Assembly: GCA_002402965.1 (NCBI GenBank)
Contig: DHGW01000026.1
Span: 1-49,402 of the forward strand
Source: Bacteroidales bacterium UBA4788
GTDB lineage: Bacteria > Bacteroidota > Bacteroidia > Bacteroidales > VadinHA17
Direction of reading: 5' to 3'
Length of the DNA: 49,402 nucleotides
Both the position numbers and the translations under genes were made by a program. A model generated the notes under the pieces. The model had not been told where the DNA came from and did no database searches. It saw only the letters and a program-made list of their open reading frames with translations. Positions 1 through 7,748 of this stretch are shown here, piece after piece (within the stretch, counting starts at the first letter, position 1; every line of letters starts with the position of its first letter).

Positions 1-1517
1 TGTGCAATGCACCAGTCGTCATAGGCATACTCGAGTGTTACCGAGACTGATGAACCGGTACGTTCGTCGGGCACATATCCCAGTTGCATGTAATCGTCAA
101 GGCCGTCATACCAGCCATTATTAGCGGTGGTGACACATGCCTCCAGGGCCCGTGTATAATCAAATCCTTCGATATTCTTGACTATAGCGTCTGCAATCAC
201 CGGCACGGCATGGTACCCGATCATGCACCAGTTCTCATTTGCATGATGTGACCAGACGGGAAGCATGTCATGCACGCTCTGATCATAATGGGCCAGCATT
301 GAGTTTATCATATCAGCTGTGCGCCGCTGCTGCAGGATTGTGAACAGGGGATGGAGCGCCCGGTAGGTATCCCACAGGGAAAATGTTGTGTAATTGGTAA
401 ATCCCTCTGCCTTGTGGATGTTCTGGTCAAGCCCCTTATACCGACCGTCACTGTCCGTATAGACTGTCGGGGAAAGATAGGTGTGGTAAAGTGCAGTGTA
501 GAAGCTGATCATCTGATCCTCGTTAATCATTGTCACCCTGACCCTCTCAAGCTCCTTTCTCCACATGGCCTCCGCACTTTTCCTGACAGCGTCGAAGTCG
601 GCACGCGGCGCCTCGGCAATCATGTTAGCCACAGCCCCGTCCGTGCTCACCGGAGAAATTGCTACCCTGACTGTAATCTCTTCGCCGGGCTTTGTCTCGA
701 AATCGAAGTGACCCCTGATGTTCCTTCCTGCCGCCTCCGGGAAGTTTTTCCACTGGTCGAACCGGCGCCAGAATCCACGGTAGACCCGCGTTGGCGAGTC
801 GTCCCTGAATCCGTATGAACTGACCGGTTTGGAGAAGGCAATGGCAAAATAAAGGGATCTTGTCCGTGCCCATCCGCTGGTCTGCCTGAAGCCGGTCACG
901 AGGGTGTCATTCTCCACCCGGATGAAGGTCCATACATTCTTGTCCTCATCATTGTAGATTCCGTGAACCATATCGAGGATGATGTGGGATTCGCCACCCT
1001 GATTAAAAGTGTACCGGTGTACCCCGGTACGGTTTGTGGCGGTCAGCTCAGCCAGGATATCATAATCAGCGAGCTTCACTGAATAATATCCGGGTGAGGC
1101 CTTCTCTGCTGCATGCGAGAACCGGGAGCGGTATCCCTTTTCAGGTGCATCGGAGGTACCGGGATTGAGCTGAAGCAACCCGGCCGTTGGCATCAGAAGT
1201 ATATCGCCGAGGTCGGAGTGGCCAGTCCCGCTGAAATGGGTGTGTGAGAAGCCGACGATTGTGCTGTCGGCATACTGGTAGCCGGCGCAGTACTTATATA
1301 CATCCCTGTTGTAGCCTCCGTTCACCTCGTAGGGAAGTGTGTCGGTGTCGGGCGATAGCTGCACCATTCCGAACGGCACGGTAGCACCCGGGTAGGTATG
1401 CCCCATCCGGTCAGTTCCGATAAAGGGGTTAACATACTTTAAAGGATCTGTATCCTGCCCGGAGCACAGGGCAGTAGCCATATTCAGTATGAAAATGGCG
1501 GAATGAATCCTGATCAT
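1..1517 (-). CDS. GH92 family alpha-mannosidase, C-terminus cut by window edge
   Basis: The reading frame runs from an ATG at 1517 to the window edge, about 505 codons, so the C-terminal part is missing (GH92 proteins usually exceed 700 residues). After a short hydrophobic N-terminus comes a segment beginning VNPFIGTDRMGHTYPGATVP, then a GFSHTHFSGTGHSDLGD block, which are hallmarks of the GH92 N-terminal beta-sandwich. The later (alpha/alpha)6-barrel part is recognisable by SLWDTYRALHPLF, NGWYDGLDDY and a terminal EYAYDDWCIA. GH92 enzymes are calcium-dependent exo-mannosidases acting on alpha-mannosides such as N-glycans; in Bacteroidota they are usually periplasmic or surface-exposed. No SusC/SusD pair is visible here. 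The linkage specificity cannot be read from the sequence. The family assignment is very secure. Confidence 0.95.
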   Translation of the reverse strand, partial: MIRIHSAIFILNMATALCSGQDTDPLKYVNPFIGTDRMGHTYPGATVPFGMVQLSPDTDTLPYEVNGGYNRDVYKYCAGYQYADSTIVGFSHTHFSGTGHSDLGDILLMPTAGLLQLNPGTSDAPEKGYRSRFSHAAEKASPGYYSVKLADYDILAELTATNRTGVHRYTFNQGGESHIILDMVHGIYNDEDKNVWTFIRVENDTLVTGFRQTSGWARTRSLYFAIAFSKPVSSYGFRDDSPTRVYRGFWRRFDQWKNFPEAAGRNIRGHFDFETKPGEEITVRVAISPVSTDGAVANMIAEAPRADFDAVRKSAEAMWRKELERVRVTMINEDQMISFYTALYHTYLSPTVYTDSDGRYKGLDQNIHKAEGFTNYTTFSLWDTYRALHPLFTILQQRRTADMINSMLAHYDQSVHDMLPVWSHHANENWCMIGYHAVPVIADAIVKNIEGFDYTRALEACVTTANNGWYDGLDDYMQLGYVPDERTGSSVSVTLEYAYDDWCIA

Positions 1518-1592
1518 ATCTCGTCTGTTTGCAGACGTAAAGATAAGAATCAGAAATGATGACAGGCGCGGCCGGATGGAATCAGACGGTTT

Positions 1593-2627
1593 TTATCGCT
1601 GTTCCTGGTATTTCAGAACCTCCTCATTGTATCTCCTGTTCTCGAGGATACGGACATATCTGAGTCCCTGTTTGATGTCATAATCGGAGTAGGCTTTCTG
1701 TGCCCATGAGGTTGCAGCTTCAATATCTCCGTTTATCTCGCTGATAATGGCCATATTATAATGGGCTCTTCCGGCGATCTTCATCTTCGGGTTGGTGGTC
1801 TCCACCTGCCACAGCTCGGCTGCTTCATCCCACTTGCCAAGCTGAGCACGGCGTTTGGCCACCTTGAAGCTGTCAGTACCCTTGACGAAGTAATCACGTG
1901 TCACCCTGAGGCGATACGGGATAAGGCGGAGGGCGTAGACGTGACCTGCCTTGCGGCTGACATCCTTCACCGCCTCCTTGCGGTTGACAATGCCAGCCAC
2001 AGCTACCACCGGGTTGATGCCTTTGCCGGCAAATACCAGGGATTCGGCAACTATGTGTTCATCCAGTATGATCCTGTCGGACGGCGAATAGATTCTCCAC
2101 CCGGTCTTGACCAGTGTCTCCATGGAAGCCAGGTGGTTCAGGGCCGGGATCTCACCCAGCGGTGTTTTTATTTTTGTTGGCTGCGTGGAATAATCAATCC
2201 TGGTGTCAGTGTCATACATCTCGAGTGCGAAGAGTGCCTGGGTGCCGTTATCCGCACAGATCATCTCAACCTGTTCCCAGGTCAGAGGTGCAGGCAGGCC
2301 TCCGAGGCTGCTGGTTCTGAACTGCAAGCCGTTGAGGAGTTTCACCTCGTTGAACCGGTCATTTGCGGCCAGTTCTTCAGTAACGCCCTTTATGGCCTCA
2401 AGTGTGCCGATGGAGTCGAGGTCAGCACCCTCGAGCGACAGCAGCTTGTCAAGGTTATCCAGCGATTTTGTCTGGTCTGTCGGGGTGGAGCGGTCGATGA
2501 TCCCGACGGTTTTTATCTCCGGGGGGATAGTCACCGGGGCCGGCTGGGTCACGTTAAGATATAACTCCTGTGTGGCACAGGAGACAAGTGCTGCGGCCAT
2601 AAGAGGCAGGATGAGGTACTTCTTCAT
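1593..2627 (-). CDS. DUF6340 family lipoprotein
   Basis: This 344-residue protein starts with a lipoprotein signal: a short basic head, a hydrophobic stretch and ALVSC, so Cys17 should be lipidated after cleavage by signal peptidase II. The segment YLNVTQPAPVTIPPEIKTVG just after it is typical of the Bacteroidota DUF6340 family. The C-terminal third (about residues 255-335) looks helical and TPR-like, with KRRAQLGKWDEAAELWQ and AHYNMAIISEINGDIEAA. It lies 75 bp upstream of, and in the same direction as, the GH92 gene, so the two could be co-transcribed. The molecular function of DUF6340 is not known to me. It is probably anchored in a membrane facing the periplasm. Confidence 0.8.
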   Translation of the reverse strand: MKKYLILPLMAAALVSCATQELYLNVTQPAPVTIPPEIKTVGIIDRSTPTDQTKSLDNLDKLLSLEGADLDSIGTLEAIKGVTEELAANDRFNEVKLLNGLQFRTSSLGGLPAPLTWEQVEMICADNGTQALFALEMYDTDTRIDYSTQPTKIKTPLGEIPALNHLASMETLVKTGWRIYSPSDRIILDEHIVAESLVFAGKGINPVVAVAGIVNRKEAVKDVSRKAGHVYALRLIPYRLRVTRDYFVKGTDSFKVAKRRAQLGKWDEAAELWQVETTNPKMKIAGRAHYNMAIISEINGDIEAATSWAQKAYSDYDIKQGLRYVRILENRRYNEEVLKYQEQR

Positions 2628-2880
2628 CAGGGATAGTGTTTGGTTCTTCTAATGTAAAAACTTGCCCGGGATTGATAATATTGTTTCAAAAGAATGGTTA
2701 TGAGCGGTTAATTCTCAGGCATACGATTTACAGTACTTTGTGGCAAATGGCCAAAAACAGACCGTAAGGCTTCAGGTATAGTAGCCTGCATCATAATATT
2801 CGCAACAAAATAAAAATTATCAAAATAAATTATCTTAACATGCGCTACTAAAGTAATAGGATAAATAGTATAAATACAAA

Positions 2881-3489
2881 ATGAGACAAATTTTAATTAC
2901 AATATGGTTAACAGTGATCCTGGCAGTATCATTTCCGCTTGTATCCAGCTCGCAGGTAATAGCGAAGCTTAATCTGCCTGACAGCAAGGTTTATGTTCGG
3001 GGTACTTCATCCATGCATGACTGGGAGGTCGTATTTGAAAAATATGATGTTGAATTTTCTTTCAGAAATTCTGACAACGGTAAAATGTCAATCAGCAATG
3101 TAAAAGCCGTGTTTGCAGGGGCCTCTGTAGCCAGTGAAAATAACATAATGACTGGCAAGGCGCGTGATGCTCTGATGGTCAGGGAACATCCTGAAATAGT
3201 CTTTATCTCTGACGGAGCAGAAAATATAGTGCTGAATGAAGGGAAAATTAACGGTACTCTGAAAGGAAAGCTCAGCCTCGGAAGTGTTTCCAAATCAATT
3301 GATATCGGATTTTCAGGTAACATCAAAGGTGACAGGATTCTTATCTCCGGGTCTGAGGAGGTAAATATGGCTGACTACGGCATTAAGCCTCCTACAGCAT
3401 TACTTGGTACCCTTAAGACAGGGGAAAAGGTCACCGTTGAGCTCCGGCTAAGTTTCCTCATTCCCGGTGACAATACCGGCAGTAATTGA
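2881..3489 (+). CDS. YceI family secreted protein
   Basis: The protein is 202 residues with an N-terminal signal peptide ending near SSSQ (about residue 24). The rest matches the YceI-like lipocalin-type barrel: an early GTSSMHDWE motif (about 42-50), MTGKARDALMVREHPEIVF in the middle, and a late GTLKTGEKVTVELRL strand. YceI proteins bind polyisoprenoid or other amphiphilic lipids in the periplasm. It is the first of four plus-strand genes (YceI, outer-membrane barrel, YceI-like, Rrf2), which suggests a lipid- or quinone-related envelope function under redox control; that role is inference. The 228-bp AT-rich region before it probably carries the promoter, but I could not identify a convincing one. 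Confidence 0.85.
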   Translation: MRQILITIWLTVILAVSFPLVSSSQVIAKLNLPDSKVYVRGTSSMHDWEVVFEKYDVEFSFRNSDNGKMSISNVKAVFAGASVASENNIMTGKARDALMVREHPEIVFISDGAENIVLNEGKINGTLKGKLSLGSVSKSIDIGFSGNIKGDRILISGSEEVNMADYGIKPPTALLGTLKTGEKVTVELRLSFLIPGDNTGSN

Positions 3490-3516
3490 CAGACATATTA
3501 ATAATACATAGATACA

Positions 3517-4744
3517 ATGAAAAGAAAAAATCTTACTGATTCTGTCCGGTTTCATATTCTCGCTGGCTATTCACGCGCAGTTTGAAGAACCGAAACTTGA
3601 TCCAGCCGATTTTGAAAAAATCAAGGTACGCGTGGGTGCTGATTTTGCGATGCAGTACCAGTTATTAAATCACTATGCTGACAGTTCATTGATACCTTTA
3701 GGCAAGGGGTTCAACCTGCCTACTGCAAACCTTATTACTGAGGCGATTCTTGCGCCAGGCATAAAGGTGAACCTTGTCACTTACCTCTCTGCCCGTCATC
3801 ATAATGAAGCATGGGTCAAGGGTGGTTACCTTCTTATTGATGCATTGCCTTTCTTAAAGTCAGATGTTACTGACCGTATCATGAAAAACCTGACTGTCAA
3901 AGTTGGTGACATGGAGGTCGACTATGGGGATGCCCACTATCGCCGGTCCGATAATGGGAATGTCATTCATAATCCATTTGTGGGTAATTACATTATTGAT
4001 GCATTCACCACTCAGTTTGCTGCTGAATTTTTGTTTCGCAGGAATGGCGTATTGCTGATGGGTGCGGTCTCCAACGGCACGCTGAAACCATCTCTGACAG
4101 AATACAGTGCTTCATCAGGCTATACGGCCTATGATACTCACAAGGAGCTTGCCTGGTACTGGAAGGCAGGTTATGATAAACAGATAAACGACGATCTGAG
4201 ACTACGTCTTACACTCTCTGGTTATCACAGTCCCCGGAATCATTTCGGCTCACTCTATTACGGAGACCGAACCGGGTCGAGGTATTACCTTGTGATGAAC
4301 CGGATTACAAATAGCGCAGCAGATGTTGACATCACCAAAAACCATCTTAGCGGTAACTGGGGGCCCGGGTTTACCAATAAAACCAATTCATTGATGTTAA
4401 ATATCTTCGCTGACTTTAAAGGCCTGGAATTTTTCGGCACATATGAAAAATTCAGCGGGACCCTGCTCTCCGGTGCGGACTCTGATTTTGGTCAGTATGC
4501 GGCTGAATTGATTTACCGGCTGGGCAGTACGGAGCAATTTTTTGGAGGCGTCAGGTATAACAGTGCATGGAATGGTCTTGATCAGTCAGTATCACGTTTT
4601 CAGGCTGTTGCAGGCTGGTTTATGACCGAGTCCATAATCCTCAAGCTGGAGTATGTCAACCAGGATTACATGGAATTTATCTCAAACTACGGCTCAGAAG
4701 CCGGGTTCAAGGGTGTAATGTTCGAAGCTGCAATTTCCTTCTGA
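3517..4744 (+). CDS. Outer-membrane beta-barrel protein, start region frameshifted
   Basis: The body (GTG at 3632 onward, 370 residues) has alternating amphipathic strands, many aromatic residues and a terminal Phe (FEAAISF), as expected of an outer-membrane porin-like barrel. The same frame is open further upstream to 3521 and encodes an obvious signal peptide (ILLILSGFIFSLAIHAQ), but no ATG, GTG or TTG is in frame there. A good ATG at 3517 is one base out of register; removing one A from the A6 run at 3525-3530 would join it as MKRKILLIL. I therefore give 3517 as the intended start and suspect an indel or sequencing error. The substrate is unknown; it does not resemble a TonB receptor. It sits between two YceI-type genes and ends 2 bp before the next start. 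Confidence 0.7.
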
Positions 4745-4746
4745 AG

Positions 4747-5349
4747 GTGAGACGAACGGAAAAGATATTGGTTTTTGCATGTATGCTATTTCTCTCCGGA
4801 AGTATCAATAATCCAGTGTTTCCAGGCGACTTACCGAAAGAGGATCCACGGGGTACCAGTTGTGTAAATTTTCTGGTCATTAAAGGCGAATCCAATATCA
4901 ATAAGTTCAGTTTTTCATATATGACCCCTGTTCTGACCAGAGGAGATAACGACAGTAAGGGGGCTGAGGATGAAAGGATTGATTTTAAAATCCCCGTTCA
5001 TCAGTTTAAGCCGGGCAATCCCCGGATGTATGATGATTTTCTCTCGCTGTTGAAGGCAGAAGAGTTCCCTTATATAATGATCAGTCTTCTGTCGGATAAC
5101 TCAAACAGGGAGAGAAAATCAGGCATATCCCGCAACGAAAGGATTGCTGTGACAATTGCCGGCGTTAGGAGGGAATACACTGTAGACTGTACGCTGGCAC
5201 ACTGCAATGAAGATTTGGTACTTAACGGAATGCAGAAAGTCAGGCTGACTGATTTCGGACTGATTCCGCCTGTCAGGTTGAGTGGAATCGTTAAGGTTGA
5301 GAATGAAATCAATGTAAGATTTGGGTTTATTGTTAACTTTACTGATTAA
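4747..5349 (+). CDS. YceI-like secreted protein
   Basis: This 200-residue protein uses a GTG start 2 bp after the preceding stop, implying translational coupling. It has a signal peptide (hydrophobic core ILVFACMLFLSGS). The remainder has the YceI-like pattern: VIKGESNINKFSFSY near residues 44-58, a central FPYIMISLL strand, and LTDFGLIPPVRLSGIVKVEN near the end. It is much diverged from the YceI protein two genes upstream, so this is not a recent duplication. It likely binds a hydrophobic ligand in the periplasm. Two YceI-fold proteins flanking an outer-membrane barrel suggest a transport or lipid-handling complex (inference). Confidence 0.7.
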   Translation: MRRTEKILVFACMLFLSGSINNPVFPGDLPKEDPRGTSCVNFLVIKGESNINKFSFSYMTPVLTRGDNDSKGAEDERIDFKIPVHQFKPGNPRMYDDFLSLLKAEEFPYIMISLLSDNSNRERKSGISRNERIAVTIAGVRREYTVDCTLAHCNEDLVLNGMQKVRLTDFGLIPPVRLSGIVKVENEINVRFGFIVNFTD

Positions 5350-5369
5350 CACAGATCCCCTCTTTTTCA

Positions 5370-5795
5370 GTGAAAATAAGTACAAGAACACGGTATGGCG
5401 TAAGGACCATGCTGGAAATTGCCAGGGCGAAAGAGCCGGTTGGTGTATTCCAGAAGGATATTGCTCTTAATCAAAACCTGTCGCTGAAATACCTTGATCA
5501 TATAATCCATGCTCTCAAAACAGCCCGTCTGATTGCCAATGCCAGGGGGCGGAAGAGCGGATATGTGCTGACCCGTTCTCCGGGTGAGATTACAATCTAT
5601 GACATTCATCGCGCTTTTGAGCCTGGCATTTGCGTTGTCGACTGTATCGGAAAGGATTTCAAGTGTGATTATTCTGAGCAATGCCTGACACAAGGGTTCT
5701 GGCGTAATCTTAATAACCTTATCCTGACATACTTCAGATCAGTCACACTCCAGGATCTTTTGGACGGGAAGACAGATCTTCCTGCGGAAGGCTGA
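5370..5795 (+). CDS. Rrf2 family transcriptional regulator with Fe-S type cysteines
   Basis: The 141-residue protein starts at GTG 5370, 20 bp after the YceI-like gene. The N-terminus (KISTRTRYGVRTMLEIA) and the helix-turn-helix region with QKDIALNQNLSLKYLDHI match the Rrf2 winged-helix family. Cysteines lie at 88, 92, 99 and 105; the 92/99/105 spacing closely resembles the three cluster ligands of IscR/NsrR-type regulators, so an iron-sulfur cofactor sensing iron, oxygen or NO is likely. Its position as the last gene of the YceI cluster suggests that it controls these genes. The true signal is inference; the family call is secure. Confidence 0.9.
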   Translation: MKISTRTRYGVRTMLEIARAKEPVGVFQKDIALNQNLSLKYLDHIIHALKTARLIANARGRKSGYVLTRSPGEITIYDIHRAFEPGICVVDCIGKDFKCDYSEQCLTQGFWRNLNNLILTYFRSVTLQDLLDGKTDLPAEG

Positions 5796-5888
5796 CCACT
5801 CCTTACATTTAAAAGCGGGCATAAGGCGGCACCCCTCCTGATCTACAATTCTTATTGATCTACGACCAACAGACTCGTGTTGCCGACA

Positions 5889-7442
5889 CTACTGCCTGCT
5901 GCCTATTGCCTCCTCAAGGCTTCCCACCGTCTTCTCCACCTCATGCAGTATCTCGCATGACTTCACGAGCTCCTTCATGGTAGTATGGTCAGCATAGAGC
6001 GGACGGTCGATATCAAGAAATTCGACATGCCTGCGGATCACATCCTTGGCCTTCTGTACGCCGGTACCGAAGCTGTATTCCTCTTTCCTGAAATCGAGCG
6101 CCTGGGCTGCTGCCATGAATTCAATGCCAAGAATCCCGTAAGCATTGTCAAGGATCTGGTTGTTCTTAATGGCGGTGTTCATGCCCATGGAGACGAAGTC
6201 CTCCTGGTCGGCTGCTGCAGGTATCGACTGTATTGAAGCTGGCATCGAGAGGATTCGCTGCTCAACGATCAGCATGTCAGCCGTATACTGGCTGAGCATC
6301 ATCCCTGAGAACATACCGGCACCCTTTGTAAGGAAGTCGGGCAGTCCAACGCTCAGGGCCGGGTTATTGAGGCGGTTCATCCTGCGTTCCGACATAACGG
6401 AGACCATTGTGACACATGCGCCTGCCATATCCATCGGCACGGCTACAGGTGATCCCTGGAAGTTGGCACCTGAGAGCTGAAGGTTCTTCTCGGGGAAGAA
6501 TATCGGGTTGTCGCCTACCCCGTTCAGTTCTATCTCCACCTGGCTGCGGGCATAGGCCAGCATATCATGCGCAGAACCTATCACCTGCGGTGTTGATCTC
6601 ATTGAGTAAGCATCCTGTACCTTTGACTTGACACGCCCTTCCTTCAGGTCGCCTCCTGACACGCACATGTTGATAGCGTTGGCGCTGCGGATGGCGCCCC
6701 TGAATCCTCTTGCCTCATGCAGAAGAGGAGCGTAGGGTTTCATGTTGGCCTTAAGTGCCTCAAGGGACATTGCTGCGGCTATCTCAGCCTGTTTGAGCCA
6801 GTTGTTGGCATCCACGAGCCAGATGGCGCTCATGGCGGTGAGCATGTTGGAACCATTGATTGCTGCCAGTCCGTCACGGGCCATCAGTCCGGGCACGTTT
6901 ATTCCTGCCCTCTTCATTGCTTCGGCGCCATCGAGAAGTTCACCCTGGTAGTAAGCCTTTCCTTCTCCCATAAGCAGAAGTGCTATCTGTGACATCGGAG
7001 CCAGGTCGCCGCAGGCGCCGACTGAACCTTTCTGGCATGCATAGGGTGTGACACCCTTGTTCAGCATCTCAACGTAAGTCTCGGTGATCTCCAGACGGCA
7101 ACCTGAATTACCGTGGGCGTGTACATTTATACGGCCAAGCATGGCTCCTCGGACTATCTCCTCAGATGCAGGATCTCCGATACCTGCTGCATGGTTGTAT
7201 ACTAGATATTTCTGGAAGTCCTTGATCTGATCATCATTGAGCACCATCTCAGAGAACTCGCCGATACCGGTGTTGACACCGTACATGATTTCATGTGCAT
7301 CTATTTTCTTCTCGAGCATGGCACGGCATTCAAGAATCCTCTTGCGTGCGTCGGGGTGAAGCTCCACCTTCTGTCCGTGACGTGCCACGTTTACAACGTC
7401 ATTGACTGTAAGTCCTGAACCGGTAATGATTAATGTATCCAT
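5889..7442 (-). CDS. hutH: Histidine ammonia-lyase family enzyme (MIO triad ACG)
   Basis: At 517 residues this has the length and fold signature of the HAL/PAL/TAL family, which eliminates ammonia from aromatic amino acids. Visible active-site residues are Tyr54 (MYGVNTGIG), Asn83-His84 (YNHAAGIGD, where the His is typical of histidine rather than tyrosine or phenylalanine lyases), Asn196 (AINGSN), Arg282 and Glu414 (QEDFVSMG). The MIO prosthetic group normally forms from Ala-Ser-Gly; here the triad is Ala143-Cys144-Gly145 (codons 7008-7016). A Cys at this position can in principle give the same dehydroalanine-derived group, so the enzyme may well be active. No other hut genes are visible nearby, so histidine specificity is likely but unproven. 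Confidence 0.85.
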   Translation of the reverse strand: MDTLIITGSGLTVNDVVNVARHGQKVELHPDARKRILECRAMLEKKIDAHEIMYGVNTGIGEFSEMVLNDDQIKDFQKYLVYNHAAGIGDPASEEIVRGAMLGRINVHAHGNSGCRLEITETYVEMLNKGVTPYACQKGSVGACGDLAPMSQIALLLMGEGKAYYQGELLDGAEAMKRAGINVPGLMARDGLAAINGSNMLTAMSAIWLVDANNWLKQAEIAAAMSLEALKANMKPYAPLLHEARGFRGAIRSANAINMCVSGGDLKEGRVKSKVQDAYSMRSTPQVIGSAHDMLAYARSQVEIELNGVGDNPIFFPEKNLQLSGANFQGSPVAVPMDMAGACVTMVSVMSERRMNRLNNPALSVGLPDFLTKGAGMFSGMMLSQYTADMLIVEQRILSMPASIQSIPAAADQEDFVSMGMNTAIKNNQILDNAYGILGIEFMAAAQALDFRKEEYSFGTGVQKAKDVIRRHVEFLDIDRPLYADHTTMKELVKSCEILHEVEKTVGSLEEAIGSRQ

Positions 7443-7748
7443 AGATTTTAGAATTATTCAGATTGAAAAACTGGTTATTACTGGAATGTTAAAAGTAATC
7501 TAAGGGCGACGGCATGAAAGAGCGTCGCCTGACAGGTGGGTTAATACAACCCGGAGCGGTTGATCTTGATCTGGTATTCCAGTGTCCAGCTGTGGGCCAT
7601 GATGCAGATTTACAGCACCAAATATATGAAAAGAATTGAAATCGCAAAGTGACGTTTGCTGTCAGGGGAATTTTTAACCTGCTAAAAAATCAAATCCTGT
7701 CAAACGTATTGTTTTTTTTCGTAAATTTTAGGTTTAATTCATAAGCCT
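7443..7748. other. Divergent intergenic region between hutH and the cytochrome gene
   Basis: These 306 bp separate divergently transcribed genes and should hold both promoters. The only clear structure is the inverted repeat at 7505-7529. The stretch before the cytochrome gene is very A/T-rich, with a T8 run near 7713-7720, and contains TAAATTTT (one mismatch to the Bacteroidota -7 element TAnnTTTG), but no properly spaced -33 TTG was seen. I see no RNA gene or coding remnant in it. Confidence 0.5.
7505..7529. repeat. Inverted repeat GGCGACG/CGTCGCC
   Basis: A perfect 7-bp inverted repeat (7505-7511 and 7523-7529) with an 11-nt spacer lies in the divergent intergenic region, 63 bp upstream of the hutH start. 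It could be a regulator operator or a 5'-leader hairpin of the hutH transcript. There is no T-run next to it, so it is not an intrinsic terminator. Confidence 0.55.

Noticed and set aside
351..818. 155-codon plus-strand open frame inside the GH92 gene
   Set aside because: It lies opposite the strongly conserved GH92 frame, has no recognisable domain and is a codon-bias shadow.
7705..7735. Promoter ahead of the pentaheme cytochrome gene
   Set aside because: TAAATTTT has a mismatch and the only nearby TTG is about 10 nt away, too close for a -33/-7 pair.
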